Of a DNA stretch of 35,642 nucleotides, positions 19,332 through 27,583 are shown piece after piece. The DNA comes from a virus. Both the position numbers and the translations under genes were made by a program. The stretch is taken from IMG/VR virus record IMGVR_UViG_3300032738_000331, positions 1 through 35,642 of that record, one strand, 5' to 3'. Numbering within the stretch: the first letter of the stretch is position 1; each line of letters opens with the position of its first letter. The notes below the pieces were generated by a model. The model was not told where the DNA came from. It did no database searches and saw nothing but the letters and a program-made list of their open reading frames with translations.

Positions 19332-22136
19332 TTAACCTACCATCACACCATAGGTTTCTAAAATCCTTGCCCTATCAGTTAAAGCTGAATTTGGAACTGT
19401 TGAGAACATGTATCCCATATCACCGCCACCGGAATTAGACGCTATAGGTGTTCTACCACCACCAACAATAGGTGGCAATGTTGAAACATTCCCGCCAGAT
19501 TTATCTCTTGAATATGGCCTAATACTCGATTGATTTGTATTATTTCTCATTAATTGCGAAGAACCTGTAGATGACATACTTGGTGGTCTTATTGTCAATC
19601 CACCCCTAATTGGCTCAGTTCTTGCCTTCTCTACAATATTCCTCTCTGATGACGTAGCCTTATCACTTGGCCCAACCCATGGAGAAATTCCACGTTCTTT
19701 CATTAAATGTAGGGCTAATATATCTTGAACCTGTGGGGTAAACTTCATATTCATATTAAGGTTTGCCTTCTTCAACAATTCTGGTAAGGTATTTCCCACA
19801 ATTTGATACTTACCAACTGCATGTAATTTGCCAGCTTTAATCCACTGATCATCATCCATGGATTTATCATCATGTTGAAGTTCAATAATCTCAGCAATTG
19901 TTAAACTTGTTAGTGGTTTTCCTTTGTGTTGTGTCATTTTAGTGAAATCGCCGGAATATCCAGATGTCCCTCTTCCCCCAGAATGACCTAATTGATTAAC
20001 AGCATTATATCCACCACTAGATAATGATTCATACTTACCAAGAACCTCTAAGGCATCCCTTTGACTTTTGGTTAAATTAGATGTTATACTTGGTATAGTT
20101 GCAGCGCCAGCAGGTCTACCACCAATTGGCACGGGTTGTTTTGGTCTTGGCTTCGGTGTTGGTTTACCTCTTCTATTAACTTTTCTTGGCTTCGGTGTTG
20201 GGGTAGTTTGCGTCCCACCACTCCAAATATTACCTAGATTTCTCTGCACATTCCCGGTAATATTTATAGCTGCATTACCAACACCACGTAATTTATCAAC
20301 AGCAGAACTACCAACACCACGTAATGCATTACCAACACCACTTAATGGATTTGTCATCCCACCCAATCTCTCCCTAATTCCACCTACAATACCACCCCAT
20401 TGATAACCGCTTATTGAATTTGAACCAAATGCAGATGTGATATTATCACCATTACGAGTTTGTATTTTATTAGAATCAACTTTTTTTACTGGCCTTTTAC
20501 CAACATAAGATGCAACATCAAATCCAGTTTTTGAATGTATATTTTCTTGGTCCTTATGTGTTAATACAACTTCACCTGGCTTAGCCACGATTAATTGGGT
20601 ATCTGGGCCAGCCCCGGTAACAGATACCCCAGTATCACTCTCAACCCCACCATAACCATCTTCTAATACACCACCAGATTCCAAACTCTGAAGCATTCCA
20701 TATGGAGAGGCTTGAATATTCCCAACATTGCCAACACCAGGAACTGGAATTGCCTTTCCAGACTGTACCTTAGCAGCTCTTTCAGTTTGTTTCTGGGCAG
20801 CTTCGTTCTGACCAGTAACTTTATTAGCCAAATATGATGTACCAGCAACAGCACCAATAACTAACCCAGCCTTACCTAATGGGCTCTTCAATAACTTACC
20901 AGCTCCCCTGGCAAGTTTTGATTTAGCAAGTTTTCCAACTAGTGATTTCAATCCACCAATAGCTTTAATCATTCTAGGAATGAATTTTATTATCCATGAT
21001 GTCATTCCCTTAACTATTTTTAAGGTACTTAAAATAAAACCACCAAGTGGAGTCAAAAATAATACGACAGCAGCTAATATTGCAGGCCACCAATCTTTAA
21101 TAAATCGGTTTAATGTCTCAACTTTCTTAGCATTAGCTGGATCAGTAAACCATTTCAATAAAGAATTGAATAATTTTCCTAATACAGTAAAGACTATAAA
21201 CTTCCTAATAGCTTCAAGAACACTTTCAAATGGTTTGAGTATATTTTTAAATACAACTAGTTTTTTTAATTTCCTACCTAATTCTAATCCATCTTCACGT
21301 TTCTTTCTATTCTTTTTTTCTTCATCTGTTCTATTTTTTCGTTCTTCTTTAGTTCCTTTTTTAAGTGAATCCTTAAAAATTAAATTAATAGAACCAATAG
21401 TTTTTAGAATCTTTGATAGCTCAGCTTCACCATCAAAATTACTAGGTTTTAATACTTTTTTATTTATTTTATCTGGTTTTAGTATACCTTTAATTTTTTT
21501 ATTAGGTATACTTGAACTGTTTGGCTTATTCTTAACAAATTCAAACTGACCAGTTTTATCCTTAATCCTTAAAAATTCAGTTCGTATTTTCTCAACTTTC
21601 TCAGTTGATCCCCCCCTACCAATTTGAGCTTTTACTAGATATTCCTTAAGAAATAATCGATATTCTTCATAAGTAAAATCTTTAATGTCATTAAGACCTA
21701 AAGTATTTAATACATCAGTATCAACAATTTCTCTAACAAATTTATTAGATTTTTTACTACTTATTCTTCTGGATCTTATTGCTGGTTTTTTGGGGGGATC
21801 TGGTTGTTTTGGTATTTTTGTGTTTGATTGCTTTGAAAACTTATCCTTGTTATTAACGTAGTAATCCCAAAGATAATAATAATACTCCAGTCTAGTCCCA
21901 GGAACAGACACAGCCTGATCCACAGGTGATGGGTGTTTTTTATCAGATTTTAATATAGCCTCAATAACTGTCCCAACAACATCATCAACATTAACATTAA
22001 ACTTCTTAGCAATAGCTTCCGAAACCGATTCAAAATTAGATTCGATTGATTCTAAATATAACTTCCTTCTGGATGCGGATTGATCCTTAATTGGGGTTAC
22101 ATATTGTGAAATTAACTTGTTAACCGTTGATGCCAT
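19332..22136 (-). CDS. Tail tape-measure-like protein with lysozyme-like domain
   Basis: 934 residues (MASTVNKLISQYVTPIKDQS). Residues 1-300 are helical and strongly charged. At about 311-325 a hydrophobic segment FIVFTVLGKLFNS closely matches one in the downstream 1,138-residue protein, followed by membrane-like WWPAILAAVVLFLTPLGGFI and a Gly-rich helix near 400-440. A Pro/Lys-rich linker (PTPKPRKVNRRGKPTPKPRP) precedes a lysozyme-like domain at about 690-830: LGKYESLSSGGYNAVNQ (likely catalytic Glu), AVGKYQIVGNTLPELLKKA, FTPQVQDILALHLM. The size, helicity and membrane segments fit a tape-measure or gp29-like role with a built-in muramidase; this is inference. Its start overlaps gp51 by 17 bases. 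Confidence 0.68.
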   Translation of the reverse strand: MASTVNKLISQYVTPIKDQSASRRKLYLESIESNFESVSEAIAKKFNVNVDDVVGTVIEAILKSDKKHPSPVDQAVSVPGTRLEYYYYLWDYYVNNKDKFSKQSNTKIPKQPDPPKKPAIRSRRISSKKSNKFVREIVDTDVLNTLGLNDIKDFTYEEYRLFLKEYLVKAQIGRGGSTEKVEKIRTEFLRIKDKTGQFEFVKNKPNSSSIPNKKIKGILKPDKINKKVLKPSNFDGEAELSKILKTIGSINLIFKDSLKKGTKEERKNRTDEEKKNRKKREDGLELGRKLKKLVVFKNILKPFESVLEAIRKFIVFTVLGKLFNSLLKWFTDPANAKKVETLNRFIKDWWPAILAAVVLFLTPLGGFILSTLKIVKGMTSWIIKFIPRMIKAIGGLKSLVGKLAKSKLARGAGKLLKSPLGKAGLVIGAVAGTSYLANKVTGQNEAAQKQTERAAKVQSGKAIPVPGVGNVGNIQASPYGMLQSLESGGVLEDGYGGVESDTGVSVTGAGPDTQLIVAKPGEVVLTHKDQENIHSKTGFDVASYVGKRPVKKVDSNKIQTRNGDNITSAFGSNSISGYQWGGIVGGIRERLGGMTNPLSGVGNALRGVGSSAVDKLRGVGNAAINITGNVQRNLGNIWSGGTQTTPTPKPRKVNRRGKPTPKPRPKQPVPIGGRPAGAATIPSITSNLTKSQRDALEVLGKYESLSSGGYNAVNQLGHSGGRGTSGYSGDFTKMTQHKGKPLTSLTIAEIIELQHDDKSMDDDQWIKAGKLHAVGKYQIVGNTLPELLKKANLNMNMKFTPQVQDILALHLMKERGISPWVGPSDKATSSERNIVEKARTEPIRGGLTIRPPSMSSTGSSQLMRNNTNQSSIRPYSRDKSGGNVSTLPPIVGGGRTPIASNSGGGDMGYMFSTVPNSALTDRARILETYGVMVG

Positions 22137-22293
22137 CTTGTCGTTTCTTATTTCTTATTTCTTCTTCTTCTAAATGCTGTTCAAGTAAGATTAAGTAAAT
22201 ATCCCTTTCCCAAGGAATCATATCTTCGATTTCAACGAGTGACCAGTGGTGGTATTGAATCAAAGCAAAGTTTGTTTTATAATAACTTATCAA
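22120..22293 (-). CDS. 51: Baseplate hub assembly protein gp51-like, TTG start
   Basis: A 57-residue frame not starting with ATG: (L)ISYYKTNFALIQYHHWS, then LVEIEDMIPWERDIYLILLE and a Glu-rich tail with basic end (IRNKKRQDGING). The SYYKTNFALIQ and IPWERDIY pattern matches what I recall of cyanophage gp51, a catalyst of hub assembly. In the frame between the upstream stop and this block the only NTG codon is TTG at 22291-22293; no ATG or GTG is available and no clear ribosome site is seen. It fills the gap between gp26 and the 934-residue gene and overlaps the latter, so coupling to gp26 is likely. In T4, gene 51 is likewise near gene 26. Confidence 0.68.
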   Translation of the reverse strand: MISYYKTNFALIQYHHWSLVEIEDMIPWERDIYLILLEQHLEEEEIRNKKRQDGING

Positions 22294-22310
22294 ATCAACA
22301 TTGCAAAGAA

Positions 22311-23075
22311 CTAGTCGAAAAAATCGGCAAGACCCTCTAACACAACTTCACATTTAACTTTTGTTTCTTTATTTGTGAATTTAAGTTTATGCCTCAATTT
22401 TGGCATAGTATCAAAGAATGTGCTGATGGTTTGAAATGATGACTGGTCTAAACTTTCAACAAAATCATTTAATTCATCATCCGTACAGTCAGATGTGGAA
22501 TATGATTCACCATCATTAGAGGTAATGGTATCAATACATCCTGAAATCAATCTAAAAGTTTGATTCATTTGCTCCAATTTACCATCACCGTCAATTAATT
22601 CACCATTCTCATCAGTGTTCTTAGAATAATCAAAATTATTATCAATGAAGTGTTTGAATGTAGGATACTTCATTTTAATAATTAGATCATCACCAATTTC
22701 AAATGTGTCCTTGTGGTCTTTATTTCTTTCAACTTTAATATCGTTAACGTTTAGTTTTATATCAATCTCAGTCTCACCATCATCTGGGCATACTAAACGA
22801 AGATTGAATATATCATCAACCGATCTCCTATACATGTTAAGGAATAGGAATTCCAAATCGAATGTAGATAGATCATCGATATTTAAATCTTTATCTAAAA
22901 CACAATTACTTAGAACTTGCCTAACTGCCATTGTAACTTGATTTGGATCATTTGATTCATTGGCAATGATCATAATCTTCTCTTCTTTTACAAGAAATGG
23001 GCGATATCTAATCGATTTCTTATTTGAAGGCAATTCAATTTCATAAATTGGGGTATTTAGTTTTGGTAATGACAT
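22311..23075 (-). CDS. 26: Baseplate hub subunit gp26
   Basis: 254 residues, MSLPKLNTPIYEIELPSNKK, with KSIRYRPFLVKEEKIMIIA, the hallmark opening of the T4 gp26 baseplate family, and LRLVCPDDGETEIDIKLN. In T4 gp26 is a minor hub protein needed for the central part of the baseplate. The end (LRHKLKFTNKETKVKCEVVL, GLADFFD) also fits cyanophage homologues. A perfect late promoter lies about 30 bases upstream. The stop is followed within 18 bases by the probable gp51 start. Confidence 0.85.
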   Translation of the reverse strand: MSLPKLNTPIYEIELPSNKKSIRYRPFLVKEEKIMIIANESNDPNQVTMAVRQVLSNCVLDKDLNIDDLSTFDLEFLFLNMYRRSVDDIFNLRLVCPDDGETEIDIKLNVNDIKVERNKDHKDTFEIGDDLIIKMKYPTFKHFIDNNFDYSKNTDENGELIDGDGKLEQMNQTFRLISGCIDTITSNDGESYSTSDCTDDELNDFVESLDQSSFQTISTFFDTMPKLRHKLKFTNKETKVKCEVVLEGLADFFD

Positions 23076-23104
23076 ACTATTAATAATAATAAATTAACAC
23101 ACAT

Positions 23105-23112
23105 TATTTATA
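23105..23112 (-). promoter_or_regulatory. T4-type late promoter TATAAATA before gp26
   Basis: Perfect TATAAATA on the minus strand in the 57-base gap between gp54 and gp26, about 30 bases before the gp26 ATG. It would head the gp26-gp51-tape-measure-hub-gp5 transcript. Confidence 0.65.
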
Positions 23113-23132
23113 AGAGCTAATTTGATGTATTT

Positions 23133-24002
23133 TCAAATGAAATTAATATTACTATTGAATGCTATTGGGTTATTAATAATTCCAGCTAGTCTACTAGAAA
23201 AATCCCCAGCACTGCTGGTGTTTGTATTATTACTTTGCACTGCAATATTATTCTGTGGTGCTGATGATGCAGATGCAGATGAAGATGCACTACCATTTCT
23301 TTTAAGAATATAACGGGAATAACTCATCGATATCGTGCATTTCAATAACTGTGATGATTCATAGGTTACTGGCATTGATGCTATATTAATTGGATATGCA
23401 TCTTTGAATATATATTCTAGTATAGACTTATTATCATTAGCGGAATTATCATTTTTATATTTGGTTCCAAATCCCGGCCCAATTTTATTTGTTTCATTTA
23501 GATCATAATCCTTTTCAAATTTGTAAATTCTAATATCATTCCGATAATATTTTGGAAATCTAACTCTATAAAAATAATTTGATGCTTCTATACCACCATT
23601 AGATTCAGTGGTAAATTGTTCATTCACGATATATGACATCCACTTCTCAAAAAACCAAATAATATTATATCCACTTTTAAATGTTCTACCTCCAGTATCA
23701 ACATAAAATGTAAAATCAGTTTGATTGTCATATAATCTCCTATACGCAAATCTCTCAGTTACCCCGTGATAATCATCACTAACTTGATTTGTAGTCAGTG
23801 ATGAACCCGGAAGATATGCATCACTACAAGATAAACTAATCAACTCTTGCATAATAGAATTATTATAAATTAATTCATTACTAGCCAAGTGATTGATAAC
23901 CGATTCAGGTGGGGTAAATGAACATACAAAATGGGAGGTTAATGCTGGCTTCAATAACAAAGCCCGTACAGTATTTGCTTCAACTGCGTTTGGTAAAACC
24001 AT
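23133..24002 (-). CDS. 54: Baseplate tail-tube initiator gp54
   Basis: 289 residues starting MVLPNAVEANTVRALLLKPA, followed by LTSHFVCSFTPPESVI, SLSCSDAYLPGSSL and YHGVTERFAYRRLYDNQTDF. These match the cyanophage gp54 family as I know it; gp54 sits on the baseplate and nucleates the gp19 tail tube, to which it is related in fold (TFYVDTGGR, YNIIWFFEKWMSYI, YYRNDIRIYKFE). The end is a Ser/Asn-rich flexible tail (residues about 240-289). It is the first gene of the leftward late block, opposite gp4, and starts just 28 bases from its promoter. Confidence 0.83.
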   Translation of the reverse strand: MVLPNAVEANTVRALLLKPALTSHFVCSFTPPESVINHLASNELIYNNSIMQELISLSCSDAYLPGSSLTTNQVSDDYHGVTERFAYRRLYDNQTDFTFYVDTGGRTFKSGYNIIWFFEKWMSYIVNEQFTTESNGGIEASNYFYRVRFPKYYRNDIRIYKFEKDYDLNETNKIGPGFGTKYKNDNSANDNKSILEYIFKDAYPINIASMPVTYESSQLLKCTISMSYSRYILKRNGSASSSASASSAPQNNIAVQSNNTNTSSAGDFSSRLAGIINNPIAFNSNINFI

Positions 24003-24022
24003 TTACAATAAAAATGTATATG

Positions 24023-24030
24023 TATAAATA
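24023..24030 (+). promoter_or_regulatory. Late promoter TATAAATA, rightward half of palindrome, for gp4
   Basis: Plus-strand TATAAATA. Together with 24031-24038 it makes the 16-base palindrome TATAAATATATTTATA. The gp4 ATG is 21 bases downstream, leaving a very short leader without a visible ribosome-binding site. Confidence 0.7.
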
Positions 24031-24038
24031 TATTTATA
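24031..24038 (-). promoter_or_regulatory. Late promoter TATAAATA, leftward half of palindrome, for gp54
   Basis: Minus-strand TATAAATA, immediately abutting the plus-strand copy at 24023-24030. It lies 28 bases before the gp54 ATG at 24002. Confidence 0.7.
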
Positions 24039-24051
24039 TTTAATGTAGTGC

Positions 24052-24498
24052 ATGCGAAATTACTATCAGGGTTTATTTACACCTAAGAATCCCCAAAAAT
24101 ATATTGGAGATGTTAATAACATCGTTTATAGAAGTTTCTGGGAATTGAAATTCATGAGGTGGTGTGACCAGGATGAAAATATATTAGAATATGGCTCAGA
24201 AGAAATACCTATTCCATACTTTGATAAAACAACTGAAAAAATTAGAAAATACTTTCCAGATTTTTACATAAAAATTAAAAATTCACAAAATATAATAGAA
24301 AAATATATTATAGAAATAAAGCCAAAAAAACAGACAATCCCACCAAAAGAACCAAAAAGAAAAACTAAAAATTGGTTATATGAGTCCGTGACATATCAAA
24401 AAAATAAATGTAAATGGGAGGCTGCCATACTATTCTGTGAGAAACATGGGTTCAAATTCAAGATAATTAATGAGGATCACTTAAATATAAAATATTAA
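24052..24498 (+). CDS. 4: Head-completion protein gp4 with PD-(D/E)xK nuclease-like core
   Basis: 148 residues (MRNYYQGLFTPKNPQKYIGD). NIVYRSFWELKFMRWCD, EYGSEEIPIPYFD, KYFPDFYIKIK and KYIIEIKPKKQT are the conserved blocks of T4 gp4 (gp50/gp65) head-completion proteins. The Glu of WELK, the Asp of PDF and the ExK of EIK form the catalytic pattern of the PD-(D/E)xK nuclease superfamily, as in TnsA. In T4 gp4 works on the DNA-filled head before tail joining; a trimming nuclease role is inferred from the motif. It is the first rightward late gene, 34 bases from gp48. Confidence 0.85.
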   Translation: MRNYYQGLFTPKNPQKYIGDVNNIVYRSFWELKFMRWCDQDENILEYGSEEIPIPYFDKTTEKIRKYFPDFYIKIKNSQNIIEKYIIEIKPKKQTIPPKEPKRKTKNWLYESVTYQKNKCKWEAAILFCEKHGFKFKIINEDHLNIKY

Positions 24499-24512
24499 CT
24501 CTAAATACTTTA

Positions 24513-24520
24513 TATAAATA
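24513..24520 (+). promoter_or_regulatory. T4-type late promoter TATAAATA before gp48
   Basis: Perfect plus-strand TATAAATA in the 34-base gap between gp4 and gp48, 12 bases before the gp48 ATG. The predicted transcript start would fall almost at the ATG, so the leader is extremely short. Confidence 0.6.
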
Positions 24521-24532
24521 AAATAAAGCATA

Positions 24533-25879
24533 ATGGCAGAAGAAATTCAAGTTGTTCCCTTCCAAGAACCAAAGGTAATTAATAATATTTTCTATTCACA
24601 GAGAAGATTATTTAATATTCAAAATTCAGATAATTCAATTTCAGTTGGTTATCTCACACAGCCATCTGAAGTTAGTAATATTACGACACAAAACAATACT
24701 AGTCAGTTATTAAATTTAACTGGGGTTGGTGATATAGCAATTCTTGGTTCATTTGGTGCAGATAGCAATCAATTCACTCCAGGTCCATTATCAACAGGAC
24801 CAGATTCTGCTGCAAATGGTAATGAAAGAATTTCAAATGCTATATTCAGTGATCCAAATTATCACTCATTAATCACAAATTCGAATCCGACAACCACATC
24901 TACAAGTCCCGCTGCTGGAACTGACGGGTTTGGTGATTCATCAGTTACGAGAGTTGAGGTTTCATCACCGACAAGTCCAGAAATTCAAGGGGTTTCAAGT
25001 CAGGACGTAAGATACCCACTTAATATTTCAGACGATCAAGATTATGTCCAATTTAATGTGGTAAAATTAGAAACTAGGGAGTTGGGTAGCACCAGAGGCT
25101 TAAGTGGTTCAGTAAACGCAAATGTATACACTCCGGTTAATACACCAGAAGCAGGAACAATTATTATAGGAACTCAGGCGCCAATTTATGAAAGAACCCA
25201 GGTTGGTTGGGGTGACGATTCTCTAAATGCCCTGCAAATGGCAGCGGCAAATTTATCTGTAGATGCAGCAACTTCTGGGTTTGGTGGGGCAGAAGCAGCA
25301 ATTAATGAAGCATATAAAGCGACTGGCGTAGCAATTGAAGAAAATTCTGGGGGAATTCAAGGTGCTTTGGGTGCATTAGCCGCTGGGCTTAACCCAGGGG
25401 CAGTTTTCTCAAGATCACAGAGAAAAATAATAAATCCCAATTTAGAATTGTTATTTTCTGCGCCATCACTAAGACCGTTTACTTTTGAATTTAAATTTGC
25501 GGCCAGAGAGCTAAAGGAAGCTCAAATGATTAAAAAAATAATTAAATACTTTAAACAAAATATGGTCCCTAGAGTTGACACTTCAGGTGAAGGTTTATTC
25601 TTACAAGCTCCTTATGTATTTACTATTCAATATATGAACGGAAAGAAAGGCGTTCATAAGTCAATAAATTTAATTAGTGAATCACCAATAAAAAAGGCAT
25701 GTGCTCTAGTTTCATGTGATGTAAATTATACTCCATTATCAACTTATATGACCTTTGCAGATGATCCAGAAGCAACCATGGTCGCATATCAAATGAGCTT
25801 ACAATTCCAAGAAATTGAACCAATTTATAGCAAGGATTATGAATCAGGACCAGGAAAAACCCACAGTATAGGTTATTAA
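24533..25879 (+). CDS. 48: Baseplate tail-tube cap gp48
   Basis: 448 residues, MAEEIQVVPFQEPKVINNIF, then YSQRRLFNIQNSDNSISVGY. A Ser/Thr/Gly-rich middle (about 80-170) separates it from a helical, alanine-rich section (LQMAAANLSVDAATSGFGGA) and a tube-like C-terminal domain: LELLFSAPSLRPFTFEFKFA, ARELKEAQMIKKIIKYFKQN, and CALVSCDVNYTPLSTYMTFA. This domain resembles the gp19/gp54 tube fold. In T4 gp48 forms the ring between the baseplate hub and gp54. It lies one base before gp53 on the same strand, so the two are probably co-translated. Confidence 0.8.
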   Translation: MAEEIQVVPFQEPKVINNIFYSQRRLFNIQNSDNSISVGYLTQPSEVSNITTQNNTSQLLNLTGVGDIAILGSFGADSNQFTPGPLSTGPDSAANGNERISNAIFSDPNYHSLITNSNPTTTSTSPAAGTDGFGDSSVTRVEVSSPTSPEIQGVSSQDVRYPLNISDDQDYVQFNVVKLETRELGSTRGLSGSVNANVYTPVNTPEAGTIIIGTQAPIYERTQVGWGDDSLNALQMAAANLSVDAATSGFGGAEAAINEAYKATGVAIEENSGGIQGALGALAAGLNPGAVFSRSQRKIINPNLELLFSAPSLRPFTFEFKFAARELKEAQMIKKIIKYFKQNMVPRVDTSGEGLFLQAPYVFTIQYMNGKKGVHKSINLISESPIKKACALVSCDVNYTPLSTYMTFADDPEATMVAYQMSLQFQEIEPIYSKDYESGPGKTHSIGY

Positions 25880-25880
25880 T

Positions 25881-26621
25881 ATGGCAGAAGATTACTTCAG
25901 AAAAGTACCAAACTTTGAGTATGTAAGTAGAAACTCAGATGAAAAAAATATTGATGATTATGTTGTAGTCAAAAATCTATTTAAACGTGGTAAAATCAGA
26001 GAGGACATATTTGAGAATGCAGTCTATTTTACAAAATATGCTATTATTGGTGATGAGCGACCAGATAATGTATCATATAAAGTGTATAAAGATCCCAAGT
26101 TAGATTGGGTTATACTATTAGCAAATAACATATTGAATATTCAGTCTGAATGGCCACTAACACAGAAAGATTTTGATACGGTCATGTCTGAAAAGTATAG
26201 ATCATATGAGAATCTATATGCAGGTATCCATCACTATGAAGCTAAGGAAATTAAAAATACACTAAATCAAGTTATTATACCCGAAGGAACAATACTTCCA
26301 CAATTAAGAAGAGATTACAGAAAATATCTATTAGATGATTCAATCAATCCAGAATACGATACAATGGTTCCGTATTTTATTGAATATTATGATTCGGGAT
26401 TAAGAAAAGAGGTGCTTCACACTGGATTTGTTGTTCCAATAACAAATTTTGAATATGAAGATAGAATAGAAAACGAAAAAAGAACCATATTTATTTTAAA
26501 ATCACAATATGTGGGCCTTGTTCTAGAAGACATGGACAGAATCATGCCATACAAAAAGGGTGGAGAACAATACGTGTCCCCCACCCTTAAACGAGCTGAT
26601 AATATCAGACTATGGAATTAA
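25881..26621 (+). CDS. 53: Baseplate wedge protein gp53
   Basis: 246 residues: MAEDYFRKVPNFEYVSRNSD, NLFKRGKIREDIFENAVYFT, ERPDNVSYKVYKDPKLDWVI and LANNILNIQSEWPLTQKDF. These are the signature of T4 gp53, the last wedge protein, which joins the wedges around the hub; its N-terminal half is a small LysM-like domain in T4. The stop overlaps the stop of the oppositely directed gene 32 by three bases. Codons 226-236 contain an inverted repeat that serves the other strand as a terminator. Confidence 0.87.
   Translation: MAEDYFRKVPNFEYVSRNSDEKNIDDYVVVKNLFKRGKIREDIFENAVYFTKYAIIGDERPDNVSYKVYKDPKLDWVILLANNILNIQSEWPLTQKDFDTVMSEKYRSYENLYAGIHHYEAKEIKNTLNQVIIPEGTILPQLRRDYRKYLLDDSINPEYDTMVPYFIEYYDSGLRKEVLHTGFVVPITNFEYEDRIENEKRTIFILKSQYVGLVLEDMDRIMPYKKGGEQYVSPTLKRADNIRLWN
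26553..26588 (-). terminator. Intrinsic terminator for gp32, located inside gp53
   Basis: On the minus strand bases 26588-26556 fold into a 14-bp stem (AAGGGTGGGGGACA pairing with TGTTCTCCACCCTT, including two G-U pairs) with a five-base loop, running into a T tract ending at 26553. It begins 30 bases after the gp32 stop. On the plus strand the two G-U pairs become A-C mismatches and no U tract follows, so it should work only leftward. Confidence 0.75.
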
Positions 26622-27580
26622 TCTTCAGCTAGTTTTGCAAACTCACTCAATTCAGCATCAAATTCATCATCTTCATCATCAGTTTTCACAAATGATGGTG
26701 TTGGCTTTTGTGATGCCTTCTTATATTCACTCACCAAATCATTTACAAGATCATCGTTTGATTCTTCTAGTTCATCATTAGCGGGAATTGGTTGACCTTT
26801 ACCCAGAACTAACATCAAACGCTTCTGAAGTTGATCAGCAGGCTTAAACTTATCAGGTGCAATTAGTTCATCCAATGAATAAAGATTTTCATGAAGCTCC
26901 TTAAGAGCCTGAATATTTGCATCCTCAGTTTTACATCCTGCGACCTCTAACATTCCACGCCTATCAAAACTGGAATCATCATAATTCCAATACTTACCTT
27001 TACCACCTTTATTATCAGTTTGCTTAATTCTGATAATGAAATTAGCACCAGTGGCATAATTCCATGGCTCGTATGGTTCCTTTTTGTCCACATCAAGACC
27101 TAGAACATCTTCCTCTGGATCAACCTCGGCCATTAATTTCTGAGCAATCTTAATTCCATATTTGAATAAGAAATGCTTTCCGTTATTGTCTGGATTAAAT
27201 GGATCTTTAACAACAATTATGTTGCTAATATATGATGTCTTTCTCTTACGACTAGATTTATCAAAATCACTGTATTCATCCCAGTGTTCAGAATTATATA
27301 AGGAAATGGGATCAGTCTCACCAAGGGTTGATCTTGAATTCTCAATAAACCACTGATTACCCACTTTAAAAGAATGGTGATACAATTTTACAAATGGCAT
27401 TTCCTCACCGTCAGGTGGTGGTAGAAAGCGAATTACTGCTCCACCAACACCACTCTTATCCACCTCAGGTTTCCAATAACGATCATCCTTCGTGAAACCC
27501 CTAGTCTGCTCTGCTTGTAGAGCCTGTTTTAGTTTACTTGAAACACTTCCACTCTTCTTAATAAAATCTTCAAACGACAT
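26618..27580 (-). CDS. 32: Single-stranded DNA-binding protein gp32
   Basis: 320 residues. The N-terminal basic domain is MSFEDFIKKSGSVSSKLKQA; the OB-fold core includes VIRFLPPPDGEEMPFVKLYH and KTSYISNIIVVKDPFNPDNN with GKHFLFKYGIKI; the acidic C-terminal arm is DDEDDEFDAELSEFAKLAED. In T4 gp32 coats single-stranded DNA and recruits gp59 and polymerase through the acidic arm. The T4 zinc-binding cysteines appear to be replaced here: FIENSRSTLGETDPISLYN has no Cys. It has its own promoter, a repeat-rich leader, a GAGGAAA ribosome site, and a terminator inside gp53. The order 33-59-32 is as in T4. Confidence 0.9.
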   Translation of the reverse strand: MSFEDFIKKSGSVSSKLKQALQAEQTRGFTKDDRYWKPEVDKSGVGGAVIRFLPPPDGEEMPFVKLYHHSFKVGNQWFIENSRSTLGETDPISLYNSEHWDEYSDFDKSSRKRKTSYISNIIVVKDPFNPDNNGKHFLFKYGIKIAQKLMAEVDPEEDVLGLDVDKKEPYEPWNYATGANFIIRIKQTDNKGGKGKYWNYDDSSFDRRGMLEVAGCKTEDANIQALKELHENLYSLDELIAPDKFKPADQLQKRLMLVLGKGQPIPANDELEESNDDLVNDLVSEYKKASQKPTPSFVKTDDEDDEFDAELSEFAKLAED

Positions 27581-27583
27581 ATA

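Noticed and set aside
20980-21549. Long plus-strand open frame opposite the 934-residue gene
   Set aside because: It is an antisense shadow of a well-supported gene, with no ribosome site and no recognisable protein features.
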